Positions 1 to 10,204 are shown, counted from the first letter of the stretch. The stretch is DNA of 49,749 bases from Methanosarcina spelaei (GCF_002287235.1 NZ_LMVP01000024.1:1-49749), one strand, 5' to 3'. Program-made: numbers and translations. Notes: generated by a model from the sequence alone, not told the origin.

Positions 1-59
1 AAAAGATGTGAGAATAATTATATTAACTTATATGTTTACCTGCCGAATCTAGGATAAAA

Positions 60-1121
60 GCTGACGGAACCGGTAAAACTCAACTCACTTCAGATTCGGC
101 AAAAGATAACTATCCTATGTATTCACCTGATGGTAAAAAAATTATATATGTGTCAAACAGAGCTGGAAGTGAAGATATATGGATTATGGATGCCAATGGA
201 AAAAACAAAGTTCAGTTAACATCAGGTTCAGCAAAGGATTCGTTTCCGGTATGGAGTCCAGATGGCAAAAAAATTGCTTTTTGGTCTGATAGAGGAGGAG
301 AACGTGGTATATACCTTCTGACTCTAGAAAATGAAAAATCACCAACAGCTGATTTCTCTGTATCCCGAACTTCAGGAAACATTCCGCTGAAAGTTAATTT
401 TATAGATAAAAGTACAGGAACACCAACTTCATGGAAATGGAGCTTTGGAGATGGAAAAACTTCAACAGCAAAGAATCCTGCATACACGTACAGTAAAGCC
501 GGAAATTACACTGTCAGTTTAACAGTAAAAAGTGCAGCAGGAACAAGTACGAAAACAATAAAGAACCATATAATTGTGAAAACACCTGCACAAAAACCGA
601 TTGCCGCGTTTTCGGCTACTCCTACCTCAGGAAAAGTGCCATTAACAGTTGCCTTTACTGATACAAGCACAGGAACACCGACAAAATGGAAATGGAGTTT
701 TGGGGACGGAACAACTTCAGTCCAGCAGAATCCAAAGCATAAGTATTCCAAAGCAGGAAATTATACTGTGGCTCTTACAGCAGCAAATGCCGTAGGCAGT
801 AACACGGTAACAAAGACAAATTATATAGTAGTAGTATCAAAACCTGCTGCTGCATTTTCTGCATATCCAACTTCAGGAAAAACCCCGTTAACTGTTGCAT
901 TTACTGACAAGAGCTCAGGAAACCCCACGGCATACAAATGGAGTTTTGGAGACGGGACAATTTCAAGAGAAAAGAATCCAAAACATCAGTATTTACAGGC
1001 AGGAAAATATAAGATCACATTTACAGTAAGCAATGCAGCAGGCAGCAGTACTATAACGAAGACAAAATACATAACAGTGACAACAAATACAAGACCTGGT
1101 ATATACGCTGAAAGTAAGTAA
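60..1121 (+). pseudogene. 5'-truncated TolB-type propeller / PKD-domain surface protein
   Basis: The readable frame begins near base 60 with a partial TolB/WD40-like blade (ADGTGKTQLTS), followed by two more SPDGKKI-type blade segments up to about base 340. Three PKD domains follow, each with a WSFGDG core and an NP..KYSKAGNYTV-type strand. In-frame stops lie at 9, 15 and 24, and no signal peptide or start can be seen, so the N-terminal part appears lost; the first ATG in frame is at 117. Propeller/PKD proteins of this kind are normally secreted or displayed on the Methanosarcina surface. The last PKD domains and the C-terminus (NTRPGIYAESK) are almost identical to the subtilase at 3586-5775. 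It could instead be an intact gene with a start upstream of the window plus one frameshift; only 59 upstream bases are visible. Confidence 0.6.
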
Positions 1122-1169
1122 ACACTTAATTTGAAAAAGAAAAAAATCAAGATAAAGTAGTAGGGAAAT

Positions 1170-1284
1170 GTTTATGGCTCTTCGTCATTTCCTATAGATC
1201 AGATGATTTTCAATTCAAGACCGCATTGGTTTTTATGAAGACATTGTGAGGATAGCCACACAAAACGATGAAGAGCCCATGTTT
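1170..1284. mobile_element. MITE-like element with imperfect terminal inverted repeats
   Basis: The left end (1174-1190, ATGGCTCTTCGTCATTT) and the right end (1262-1280, whose reverse complement begins ATGGGCTCTTCATCGTTTT) form imperfect inverted repeats about 107 bp apart. Both ends are flanked by GTTT (1170-1173 and 1281-1284), a possible 4-bp target duplication. No coding capacity lies between the ends. It could be a MITE or an IS with its interior deleted. The family was not identified. Confidence 0.45.
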
Positions 1285-1301
1285 ATTATGTAACTATTCA
1301 G

Positions 1302-1344
1302 GTAGCCTTGTTAAGGCTACAATTTCCTCTTTTCGAGGAGAATT
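1302..1344. terminator. two adjacent hairpins between convergent genes
   Basis: A perfect 8-bp stem with a 3-nt loop (GTAGCCTT/AAGGCTAC) lies at 1302-1320. A second, weaker stem (TCCTC/GAGGA) follows at 1325-1339. They sit between the converging PKD fragment (plus) and phospholipase-like pseudogene (minus), so a transcription-end or RNA-processing role is plausible. No long T-run follows on the plus strand. The rest of 1122-1501 shows nothing else recognisable. Confidence 0.35.
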
Positions 1345-1501
1345 GGATATAAAATGAGTCATTTTCTCCTTGATGAAACGTGAAGAGATACATTTAAATT
1401 TATGTTACTTATCACATTTTCTGAAATTCCCATTTAAAAATATTGAAAAGCTTAACTTCTCATATATTTCACAAGCCCACTGTTAAATTTTTCACCAGCA
1501 A

Positions 1502-2490
1502 TCAGCAATTCCGCGTATACTTAATAAGATTAGAATCTGATTTAAATTTCGTTGGGTTATAGTATATTTTATTAAATATATACTTCGAATATTGATGAGT
1601 ATAAGTTGCCAAGCTTACTGCAGATTTTGAAGGGTCTGTTATTATATAATAGGTAGTAACGCTACTTACACTGTTATTAAATTTATAGCCTGAATTCCAG
1701 TTGTTAGACACATAATCTTCATAAGTAGAATGGATCCATCGGTTTTTAGGTTTAATTTGTTGATAAGCTTGACCTGTGTGCAACGGATTACTTAAATCTG
1801 CAAAAAAGTGGCTTGAGTAACCAAGATAAGTATATGCATTTTGGAGTTGTCTTTTACCATAATAGCTTTTTGCTTGTATTGCATAAGTATAAGCGTTAGC
1901 TGCACCTGATCCTTGCTTTGCTTCTGGATCGTAGTTAGTGATTATAAGAATGCCAGATCTGACTATTACTCCAAGTATTCAGGTACAACTGATGCATCCT
2001 TTGCAATATTCGCATAGGTATCTTTTATTTTCCAGTCCATTGCTGCAAGGTATATCATATCTTTATACTGTTTTCCATTCCATTGAATTGTAAAAATACT
2101 ATACTTGTTGCTAAGATATTCTCCCACTGTAGTATCAATGTATTCGAGTGTTTGATTGTCTTCTTCTGTAATATTATCAGGATATCGACTCCATATGTCT
2201 GTCATAGAGTGTTTCATAGATATTTTTTCTTGATCGGAAACGCTACAATTGTCAATGTACTGAAATAGGGTTTGTTTCTCATTCGTATTTGCTGCAAGCA
2301 AGTACCAATAAGGGCTATTTTCTGTAATTGGATCGTTATAGATATACAAGAGCTGCTCTGAGGTCAGATTAGCTTCTGATCCATTTACATCTTCACGGGG
2401 TTCTTCAGCATTTGCAGCCGGCACAGATGCCACGCTTATCAGTAGTACTACTAAAATTAGCGTCCCTATTCTAAATTTCTTTTTAAACAT
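1502..2490 (-). pseudogene. secreted zinc-dependent phospholipase C / S1-P1 nuclease-like protein, frameshifted
   Basis: Two minus-strand frames form one broken gene. The first (2490 to 1966) has a signal peptide (FRIGTLILVVLLISVASVPAANA) and a 174-residue N-terminal region. The second frame continues through NYDPEAKQGSGAANAY and YLGYSSHFFADLSNPLHTGQ to a stop at 1502. The HxxxDxxxPxH pattern, followed by H-x3-E (IHSTYEDY), resembles the zinc-binding residues of the phospholipase C/S1-P1 nuclease fold. The shift lies close to 1966-1985, where the first frame ends with EYLE-stop and the second becomes open. The catalytic half is therefore cut off from the signal peptide. The purine-rich AAAGGGGT preceding the ATG at 2490 suggests the gene was once translated. 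The family assignment rests on motif spacing only. Confidence 0.6.
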
Positions 2491-3585
2491 TATTTTTACC
2501 CCTTTATTTCCAGGAGACAGGACTAAGTAAGCTTAAATATACGCAAAGCTAACTTAGTCATGCCTTCTTAAGGTATTTACTATAGAGTTCAAAAGTATTT
2601 TCCAGATAATCCGAACTTCATAAACTCCTCTTTTCTAATTCTTTATAACTTTTATGCCCATACTCTCTAACAGTGCAATTTTCAAATAATTTTGAGTCTG
2701 GATTATTTTCCAATATTTTGACTGTTTAATAATTTGATGACAAATTATTTATTTGCGTATATGTCGTGACTCATATTCAAAGGAAAATATAAAAGTAACT
2801 ATTCAACTTGAATAAAAAACATCATGGCAACTCTGTTTTAGGAAGAAACTTCCTGGTTTATTCCTTTTTTCAGAACAAGTTCCAAGTCTTCCCCACACTC
2901 TATAGATGTCAGATAAATGAATAAATTTGGCTTTGAAGTAAGATTTTTGATATTGATTACAGTATTAATGTCAATATTAATACTTTGCTCCGCAATAGTG
3001 ATATTTCCGTTATCTAACATAGAAAATCAGATTATAGAAAATCAGATTCATACGTTTCCTATTAGTGAATAAATAAGATAAATTGTCCAACTTTCCATAA
3101 AAGTAGTTTTCTCGGATTATTTAGCTTTAGATTCTAACTTTCCGGCAAAACTACTCTAATTAGTCTTATTGGTTCCTATAATATGCAAAATTCTAATTTT
3201 TAGTTTCTCATGGAACCTTGATAGTAGCAATCTCACTTTCTCTCTATTTTCTGAATTTTTTTAATGTTAGTTATATTTACTGTTTATTGAAGAAGTTAAT
3301 ACGACTAATATTCGTAGTAATTCCTCTTTTAAGCATATTTCGAGATTAAATTAAATATTAGACCTTTGAACCTCATAAGTATTTTATATTTAGAACCAGA
3401 TCTCTATAGGGTTTTACATCCTAATAGAGTTGAACGCCTGCATATTAGTTACAAAAATTTAGTTACTTGATGCTTGTTTATTGCAATACTTTTGAATGCA
3501 GGGTCTGGAAAACACAAATATTTTGGTTACAGAAAAACGTGTCCCTTAATAATAAAGGAAGTAACTTTGAAAGGAGTGAGAATAA
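2491..3585. other. long AT-rich spacer with small tandem repeat
   Basis: This 1.1-kb stretch between the pseudogene and the divergently transcribed subtilase is very AT-rich. It holds a perfect 15-bp tandem duplication (ATAGAAAATCAGATT at 3019-3033 and 3034-3048). A 60-codon minus-strand frame (3020 to 2838, beginning MLDNGNITIAEQ) has no ribosome-binding site and no recognisable family; I do not call it a gene. The subtilase leader must start within it, but I cannot place a TATA box with confidence. Confidence 0.5.
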
Positions 3586-5775
3586 GTGGAAAAAAATGTC
3601 CGAAAGCCTTTAAGAAAAACAATTTCTGAACTGTTATGTTTCATATGTATATCATCGTTATTAGTATCTTTATTTTCGTTTACCGCCCTGGCTGAAGATA
3701 CAAACTCGTCTTCCAGTATAAGTTCAAATGATAAGATCTCAACGAGTTTATCTTCTAAACTTGGAGAAATCTCAGAAACTGAGAAAGTTCCGGTAATTAT
3801 AGAGTTACCAAATCAGAGTATTAAATTTAATACTGCTGCTGGAAAATCTCAAATAGAGAGTGAACAGAAAAATCTCGTAAAGTTTCTTGAGAGTGAAAAA
3901 TCAAAAAGCAACGCACAGGAAATAAAATCTATTAAACTAATTAATGCTATTGCTGTAAAAGTAACCCCTGGAGTTGCAGCTTCTCTTGCCAAAAGATCTG
4001 ATGTTGCGAGAATCGAGCCTGATGATGTTATCTCTCTGGTAGGGTCCGAAACTTCTTTGGAAAAAATAAAGACATTAACTACCCAGACTAATGCAGCATC
4101 CACAAATGCGTGGGGAGTCGATAAAATTGATGCGCCTGCAGTATGGCAACGGGGTATAACTGGGAAAGGAATAACTGTTGCTGTCGTGGACACAGGAATT
4201 GATGCGACACACCCCGATCTTGACGATCTTGATGACAGTTCCAGTACAAACGACCCGAAAGTTGTCGGCTGGATTGACTATGTAAGCTCAGAGTCATCTG
4301 CATATGATGACAACGGACACGGCACTCATGTATCCGGAACGATTTCAGGAACCGGAGCTAATGGCATACAAACCGGAGTTGCACCAGGCACTAAGCTGAT
4401 TGTAGCAAAAGTGTTTGATTCAGAAGGCTCTGGATATTTATCTGACAGTATTCTTGGCTTTGAGTGGGCGGTTAATAATAATGCCAATATTATAAGTTAT
4501 AGCGGGGGATCTTCAGAACATAGTTCATTATTTACAACTACAATAAACAAAGTTGTAGCAGCAGGTATAGTTCCTGTTATAGCGGCTGGTAATGATGGTT
4601 TGTATGGATCTGGCACAATCAACTGCCCAGGTGATGAGCTCAATTCAGTCACTGTCGGTGCAACAGATTCCTCCAATTCAATAGCATACTTTAGCAGCCG
4701 GGGTCCTGTCACTTTAAATGATCAGACATACATTAAACCTGATGTTTCTGCGCCTGGAGTGTCTGTTCCTTCAACATATCCAGGTGATGGATATGCATCT
4801 GGATCCGGAACTTCCATGGCAACACCGCATGTTTCCGGAACTGCAGCGTTAATACTTCAAAAGAACCCTACAATGAAGCCATCTGAGGTAAAAAAGAAAC
4901 TAGAAAGTACAGCTAAGGATCTTGGATCTACAGGAAAGGATAATGACTATGGATCAGGACTGGTCAATGCATACAAAGCAGTGTTTGGCAGCACTTCAAG
5001 CTCTCCAGTAGCAAACTTTTCTGCATCTCCTACCTCAGGAAAAGTGCCATTAACAGTTGCCTTTACTGATACAAGCACAGGAACACCGACGAAGTGGAAA
5101 TGGAGTTTTGGAGACGGAACAACCTCAGTCCAGCAGAACCCGATTCATAAGTATTCCAAAGCAGGGAATTATACTGTGGCTCTTACAGCAGCAAATACTG
5201 CCGGCAGTAATATGGTAACAAAGACAAATTATGTACTAGTAGTATCAAAACCTTCTGCTGCGTTTTCGGCTACCCCGACCTCAGGAAAAATGCCATTAAC
5301 AGTTGCCTTTACTGATACAAGCACAGGAACACCGACAAAGTGGAAATGGAGTTTTGGAGACGGAACAACTTCAGTCCAGCAGAATCCAAAGCATAAGTAT
5401 TCCAAAGCAGGGAATTATACTGTGGCTCTTACAGCAGCAAATGCTGTCGGCAGTAACACTGTAACAAAGACAAATTATATAGTAGTAGTATCAAAACCTG
5501 CTGCTGCGTTTTCTGCATATCCAACTTCAGGAAAAGCCCCGTTAACTGTTGCATTTACTGACAAGAGCTCAGGAAATCCAACTGCATACAAATGGAGTTT
5601 TGGAGACGGGACAGTTTCAAGAGAAAAGAATCCGAAACATCAGTATTTACAGGCAGGAAAATATAAGATCACATTTACAGTAAGCAATTCGGCAGGCAGC
5701 AGTACAATAACGAAGACAAATTACATAACAGTGACAACAAATACAAGACCTGGTATATACGCTGAAAGTAAGTAA
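3586..5775 (+). CDS. secreted subtilisin-like serine protease (S8) with three C-terminal PKD domains
   Basis: A 729-residue preproprotease. The start is GTG at 3586, chosen because AAAGGAGTGAG ends five bases upstream. A signal peptide (hydrophobic core SSLLVSLFSFTALA) is followed by an I9-like propeptide region (about residues 60-145) and the peptidase domain (about 170-465). The catalytic triad is visible: Asp202 in VVDTGID, His245 in NGHGTHVSG and Ser410 in GTSMATPH, with the oxyanion Asn336 in AAGND. Three PKD domains (about 474-557, 558-640, 641-720) should bind protein or polysaccharide, or act as spacers outside the cell. No C-terminal transmembrane anchor or sorting motif is present. 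Domains 1 and 2 are near-identical at DNA level, and the last two match the PKD fragment at 60-1121, which points to recent duplication or gene conversion. Confidence 0.93.
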   Translation: MEKNVRKPLRKTISELLCFICISSLLVSLFSFTALAEDTNSSSSISSNDKISTSLSSKLGEISETEKVPVIIELPNQSIKFNTAAGKSQIESEQKNLVKFLESEKSKSNAQEIKSIKLINAIAVKVTPGVAASLAKRSDVARIEPDDVISLVGSETSLEKIKTLTTQTNAASTNAWGVDKIDAPAVWQRGITGKGITVAVVDTGIDATHPDLDDLDDSSSTNDPKVVGWIDYVSSESSAYDDNGHGTHVSGTISGTGANGIQTGVAPGTKLIVAKVFDSEGSGYLSDSILGFEWAVNNNANIISYSGGSSEHSSLFTTTINKVVAAGIVPVIAAGNDGLYGSGTINCPGDELNSVTVGATDSSNSIAYFSSRGPVTLNDQTYIKPDVSAPGVSVPSTYPGDGYASGSGTSMATPHVSGTAALILQKNPTMKPSEVKKKLESTAKDLGSTGKDNDYGSGLVNAYKAVFGSTSSSPVANFSASPTSGKVPLTVAFTDTSTGTPTKWKWSFGDGTTSVQQNPIHKYSKAGNYTVALTAANTAGSNMVTKTNYVLVVSKPSAAFSATPTSGKMPLTVAFTDTSTGTPTKWKWSFGDGTTSVQQNPKHKYSKAGNYTVALTAANAVGSNTVTKTNYIVVVSKPAAAFSAYPTSGKAPLTVAFTDKSSGNPTAYKWSFGDGTVSREKNPKHQYLQAGKYKITFTVSNSAGSSTITKTNYITVTTNTRPGIYAESK

Positions 5776-5990
5776 GCCCTTAAATTGAAAAAAGAGAAAA
5801 AAATAAGAGCTGAAGGAGTGGGGGAATCATTTTTATCAAATCTGACAACAATATTATCTTTGCCTTATCTTACCAGATTTGAGAACAGACATATTTTTTA
5901 TTTTATGGAAAAACATAGATTATCCCTTAATTTAAAACTTTACAACATAGATTATTCACTTACTGTTTTCAATAACTCATCCTCACAACT

Positions 5991-6040
5991 AATTCAGATT
6001 AAGTTTAGGAAGTTTAATTCAGATTAAGTTTAGGAAGTTT
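5991..6040. repeat. perfect 25-bp tandem duplication
   Basis: AATTCAGATTAAGTTTAGG plus six further bases occurs twice head to tail (5991-6015 and 6016-6040). It lies in the 359-bp spacer (5776-6134) between the subtilase and herA, which converge here. An 80-codon frame over 5785-6027 owes its end to this repeat and has no family resemblance, so I do not call it. Confidence 0.85.
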
Positions 6041-6134
6041 CAGGCTTTCGTGTTGTTGATTCTCATTGTGCCTGAATCCTGCCTGAGCAGCCAAATTTTC
6101 TCAGTAAATTTGTTGATCGTCAAACCGATAAAGA

Positions 6135-8411
6135 TCATCGATGCCGGACTACACAGTTTGATAGCCCGATTATCTCGACAATATCACTGTTATCAGGAGA
6201 ATGAATTATCATCTGTCCTTTCTTGAGATAGGGAATTCTCCGTTCATATTCCTTCGGAACTTTCAAAGATGTAATAGCTGCGTCGTTGTTGAGATTAAGG
6301 ATCAGTTTCGTATTTATTTGCTTGAAAACCGTATCATCGATATCCTGAGGGTCCTGGGTGATTAAGAAAAGCCCCAGTCCTTCTTTTCGGCCCTGGCGAG
6401 CTGCATCTGCAAAACGTGAGATAATAAGGCGAGAGTGTTCTCCATTTGCATTTGAGAGATATCGATGAGCTTCATCCAGAGCGAGAATTATTGGAGTTTC
6501 TTTAATAGCTTCCTTTCCCGTTGTATTTAGTTTGTTGTCCACGATCAGGCTCATGATTGTGAGCACTATGAGATCGCGGATTCTCGGGGCACTTATATAT
6601 TCAGTCGGGAAGACTGAAATCTGCCCTGGCTTGAAGATCTATTCCACAAGGTCAATAATTGAAGTCGCATCCCGATCAAAGACCTTCGAAAAGAAGGGGT
6701 TTCTTACTCTTCTTACAATACCGTCATATGAAGACTCATGCAGCTTTCCGCTGTCAACATAGTAGGAACGTGTACCTTCATTATCAATATGGTTGACGAA
6801 ATTCTGGTAAGTATGGGGTACGCTTGATTTGAAGAAATCTCCAAGAAGCACTTCAAGCCCGATATACTGGAGTTCTGACATTCCGGCTGCTGCAATAAGC
6901 CAGGAATTATGTTCTACAAGCGAAAAAGGAATTGTAAATTCAATCTGCTCGGCTCTGGATTTATCCCCGGGGTATCTTTGACCGTCAACTTTCGCCACGA
7001 AAGCCCTTGTAGAGAGAACTCGACCATAAGTTACATTTTCGGATTCAAACTGGAATTTATCGTCCTCAGTCAAGGTCTCGTTGTCCTCAAAAAGCTGGGA
7101 ATATTCATCCTGAGGATCCATAATTACCAGGCAAGGGTTTTTCCGTGCCTTGTCAGGAGAACTTCGCAGCCTGTACCTGTTGTCTTCTCTCAGGAACTGA
7201 CGAAGAATATTTTTTGAGAGGAATGTTTTTCCTGTACCTGTGCTTCCGCAAATAAGCATATGTCTGAAAATAAGGGGGTCGCCCATAGAATAGTCGTTTC
7301 TCAGGTAATATGCAACCGTTTCTGGTTCGGAATTAGTTTTTAAAAGCTCACCCCCTACACTCAAGTGGCCGAGAAAGATTCCTTCTTCAGGAATATTAAG
7401 CCCTGTCTGGACTTCAAGCCTGTCAGTAACAGGCAGAATAGGAGTGTTAGGGTGAGGAATTCGGTCTGCCATCCGCCGCGTGAGTTTGCCGTCGGCCTTT
7501 CGGTACAGAATACAGAGTGGATCAAGACAGGCAAGGAACTTGTAATCGTCTTCATTTACGGGGTTTCCACCAGCACTGAGCATGCGCCTTGAGTGAATTT
7601 CAGTTGCGTCGTCTACCATAAACTCCTGCCTGTACTGAAGTTTTCCTACCCTGGCAAAGAGTTTTTCTCTGTTTTCGTAAGGCACAACAACGTATGTACC
7701 TAGCCTTATCTCACTTCGACGAGCTGATGTAATATAACCGGTAATTACAGCTCCTGAAGGAGTTAATTCAAGAGGTTCTATGCCTGTAGTGACAATCCCG
7801 AAAGCTTCTGAAACCGGAGCAGCCTTCAATACATTATCATCACATCCGGCAAAGCCTTCAAAGGGAAAAGCTTTATTTCCGGAACTCCCAAGAACTTCGG
7901 ATTCAAAAGAGAGGTCTGAAAGGGGCAGAGAAGCAGTCTTAGACACATGAGCGGTCGTAGATAGAGATGAAGATTTTAAAATTGCTTCGGCATGACCTGA
8001 AAGAATGTCAAATTCGAGATCAGATTCAATATCAGATTTGATATCAGATTCAATGCTAGATTTAGTTGGGGTTAAATCGGGTACATTCTCAAGACAATCT
8101 TTCCTCATATCCTCGAACAATGGGGGTTGCAGTGTTTCCTCAGTATCAGATGTGAGTATAGAGGTGACTAGATTAGATGTGACCAGATCGGGAGCATCTT
8201 CGATGGAATTTGCTGTCTTGCTCATATTTCTGTTTTCAGGACTTATCTCATCAGGACTGTCATTTCCAAGCTCAGCAAGACTTTCATTTTTTAGCTCAGC
8301 AGGGCTTTCCTTTGAACCTGCATTCTCTTCAGTTCCTGAATCCACAGAAGCCTGCTCCTTTTTCGGTTTGCAAGAGTTAAAAGTAAAAATGTCGACATTT
8401 TCATATTTCAT
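6135..8411 (-). CDS. herA: HerA-type DNA translocase/helicase (FtsK-HerA ATPase) with an in-frame UAG codon
   Basis: HerA is a hexameric DNA pump that works with the NurA nuclease in DNA end resection. The frame runs 758 codons from ATG 8411 to TGA 6135 and contains one TAG (6639-6641, codon 591). Codons 1-210 are a Ser/Asp/Glu-rich, probably disordered extension unusual for HerA. A HAS-like beta-barrel follows (about 225-330), then Walker A GSTGTGKT at 389-396. Walker B (ILALDEAH, D646/E647) and the following QGRKEGLG and LITQDPQ segments lie after the TAG, so a product ending there could not hydrolyse ATP. In Methanosarcina UAG can be decoded as pyrrolysine. The TAG sits in a linker before the conserved-looking KPGQISVF strand and both sides stay in one frame. 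The start is ATG 8411, overlapping the nurA stop by 11 bp; an ATG at 8435 is also possible. Confidence 0.8.
6639..6641 (-). other. in-frame amber (UAG) codon within herA
   Basis: CTA on the plus strand is TAG on the coding strand, between residues IIDLVE and IFKPGQISVF. The frame before and after it is continuous: codon phase is identical and no other lesion occurs over 758 codons. It is a candidate pyrrolysine codon. The alternative is a nonsense mutation giving a 590-residue truncated protein. Confidence 0.7.
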
Positions 8412-9735
8412 TAATCTTATTCCACCTGGTGTCATTATAAGTAGTATCGGGACTCATATTTTCAAAGAATTTATCAATCTCTTCCCTCTCTACTTTCCTG
8501 ATTTTTGCCAGATGGTCTGCTTTTGTGAGGGTAAGAGGAAAACCATACAAAGAAAGGTCAAAGAGCACTTTTTTGGTAATTTGCATACGGAGAGAGTCGT
8601 CTTTAACAAGCCCATACGGGGCCTCAACCTTGAAAACCACGTCTTTGTAGGGTACATAAAGCATGAAAAAGCAAAGAGCATAATCTTCAGACGGGAAAGT
8701 ATGTCTGAGTTCCTTCTGAAGCGGATCTGCGGCTGCAAGAGGCGAAGTCCCGTTAAGCAATTTTTCATAAAACCTGTTGGGCTGCAAAAACCAGTTAGTG
8801 TAAGTAATATAATCATTTTTGGAGCCGTTGTGCTTGCCGTTCTTCCCATTATTTTTAGAATTTTTTCCATTGTGCCCTGAAGCATTGTCAACTTTTTCCA
8901 GGGAGAGCAGATTCCTGAAAAACTGTGAATCCAGCATCCAGGGCAGGTCGAAAGCTTCCCTTTTTTTCCGGACGCTGTCCATGATCTGCACGTCAGTAGG
9001 GTTTTTTACAAAACCAACCACTGGCTGCCGGTTTTTCAGGAAATGATCCATGATATCGATGTAGTTCTGGAGAATTTTTTGGGCGTCGTTGTTCTGCCGG
9101 ACCCTTACGTCTTCGTCATCCAGTACCATCCAGTACATTAACTGTTTTGGATAAACCGGCCCGTCCATTATGAAAAAACTCTCAGGTTCAAGCCTGTCTT
9201 TCATGAAAAGAATATGTTCGGATTCTGCCAGGTACATTGCAAAACTGTGGACCATGTCAGAAACTTTTCTTTTTAACTCATCGGGCGCGATTGTAACCAG
9301 CTTTGCCCTTCCAAATCCTTCATCGAAGGTTTCCCAGCCTTGAGTAGCCTGCATGGATATCCTATGGGAAGAAGAATAAGCAGCGCATACGATTGTTCTG
9401 AATCTCTGAATATCAAGGCTAGTAGGCGTTGCAGCCAGCCCGCAGTGGCAGAAATCTACAAAAAGCCCGCTGTCATAAGTCCTTGGGTTTGTACTTCCGC
9501 TGTCGCAGGCGTAAGTAAGCGGATACGGGTCATCTCCCTGTGCCATCAGTTGAGTCCTTACAATCCCACGAAAGAGCCTGTCTATAGCTTTAAGAATGAC
9601 CCTACCATCAAGCCTTAGCTCCTCAAGCAAAGAATAGATATCCGAAGCCGTTTTTACCTCCTCAGATTCAAACGAACGGTCAATCTTTTTTGCAAGCTCC
9701 GAGATCTTATGCATATGCACGGGCTCAAGGGTCAT
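8401..9735 (-). CDS. nurA: NurA-domain nuclease, partner of HerA
   Basis: A 444-residue protein with the NurA signature: an N-terminal helical region, then ACDSGS with Asp78 as a likely metal ligand and MDGP with Asp191 as the second acidic motif. NurA enzymes are Mn-dependent 5'-3' exonucleases and endonucleases that sit on the HerA hexamer and resect DNA ends. The gene overlaps herA by 11 bp in the same orientation, so the two are translationally coupled and likely form one complex. Residues about 284-308 are an Asn/Gly/Lys-rich low-complexity insert (NGKNSKNNGKNGKHNG) not expected in the fold, probably a slippage-derived surface loop. Mre11 and Rad50 are not in the window. The start is the first ATG; a second ATG at codon 8 is possible. 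Confidence 0.85.
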   Translation of the reverse strand: MTLEPVHMHKISELAKKIDRSFESEEVKTASDIYSLLEELRLDGRVILKAIDRLFRGIVRTQLMAQGDDPYPLTYACDSGSTNPRTYDSGLFVDFCHCGLAATPTSLDIQRFRTIVCAAYSSSHRISMQATQGWETFDEGFGRAKLVTIAPDELKRKVSDMVHSFAMYLAESEHILFMKDRLEPESFFIMDGPVYPKQLMYWMVLDDEDVRVRQNNDAQKILQNYIDIMDHFLKNRQPVVGFVKNPTDVQIMDSVRKKREAFDLPWMLDSQFFRNLLSLEKVDNASGHNGKNSKNNGKNGKHNGSKNDYITYTNWFLQPNRFYEKLLNGTSPLAAADPLQKELRHTFPSEDYALCFFMLYVPYKDVVFKVEAPYGLVKDDSLRMQITKKVLFDLSLYGFPLTLTKADHLAKIRKVEREEIDKFFENMSPDTTYNDTRWNKINEI

Positions 9736-10204
9736 GGATAAAAGATACTTTGGGGAGTTTATATATTTGTTGAGTGGAAAAGACTTTGGTCCAAAATCCT
9801 AGTAATTTTTATGTTTTTTGATTGAAAATCTGAATTCGCAAGAAGAATCCAGTTTTCATCAAAATCAATATTCGATATCTAAAGACGTTATCATTTTCTA
9901 CCCCTAATCACGTTTAAGCCTTTGATGACAATTACTGATTAATTTAGCGACGATTTTAAAAAACAAACTCAAGACAACCCTACTGTCCAGGATAATGAAG
10001 AAAATCAATAGTCAAAAAGGGTAAGGTGAAAAGTACTTCCACTTCTTTGTGCCTGTTACTCAAAGAGTTTCATATGCGTTTAATTCTTAAACAATGTTTC
10101 TTCTTCTGGCTTTAAAGAGTTAAATCTAAAAATTCCCTTGAAAAAGGGAATTTCTTAAAATCAATTTTTCAGATCTGGTGCTTTACCAGGAGTTCCTCTG
10201 ATTC
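9736..10204. other. spacer between nurA and an exported-protein gene
   Basis: AT-rich region upstream of nurA and downstream of the next minus-strand gene. It contains a 35-bp sequence (10007-10041, beginning AATAGTCAAAAAGGG) that recurs in two other spacers (11531-11588, and inverted at 49278-49312), and the terminator hairpin listed separately. Confidence 0.5.
10130..10153 (-). terminator. hairpin terminator
   Basis: A perfect 10-bp stem (AAATTCCCTT/AAGGGAATTT) with a 4-nt loop lies 52 bases past the stop of the minus-strand gene at 10205. On the minus strand it runs directly into a T-rich tract, as expected for a terminator of that gene. Confidence 0.6.

Noticed and set aside
2838-3020. 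60-codon minus-strand frame (MLDNGNITIAEQ...)
   Set aside because: No ribosome-binding site, no conserved motif, and the start lies at a tandem repeat. Kept only as part of the spacer description.
5785-6027. 80-codon plus-strand frame after the subtilase
   Set aside because: It ends in a 25-bp duplication, has no convincing Shine-Dalgarno at its start and no family features; likely chance.
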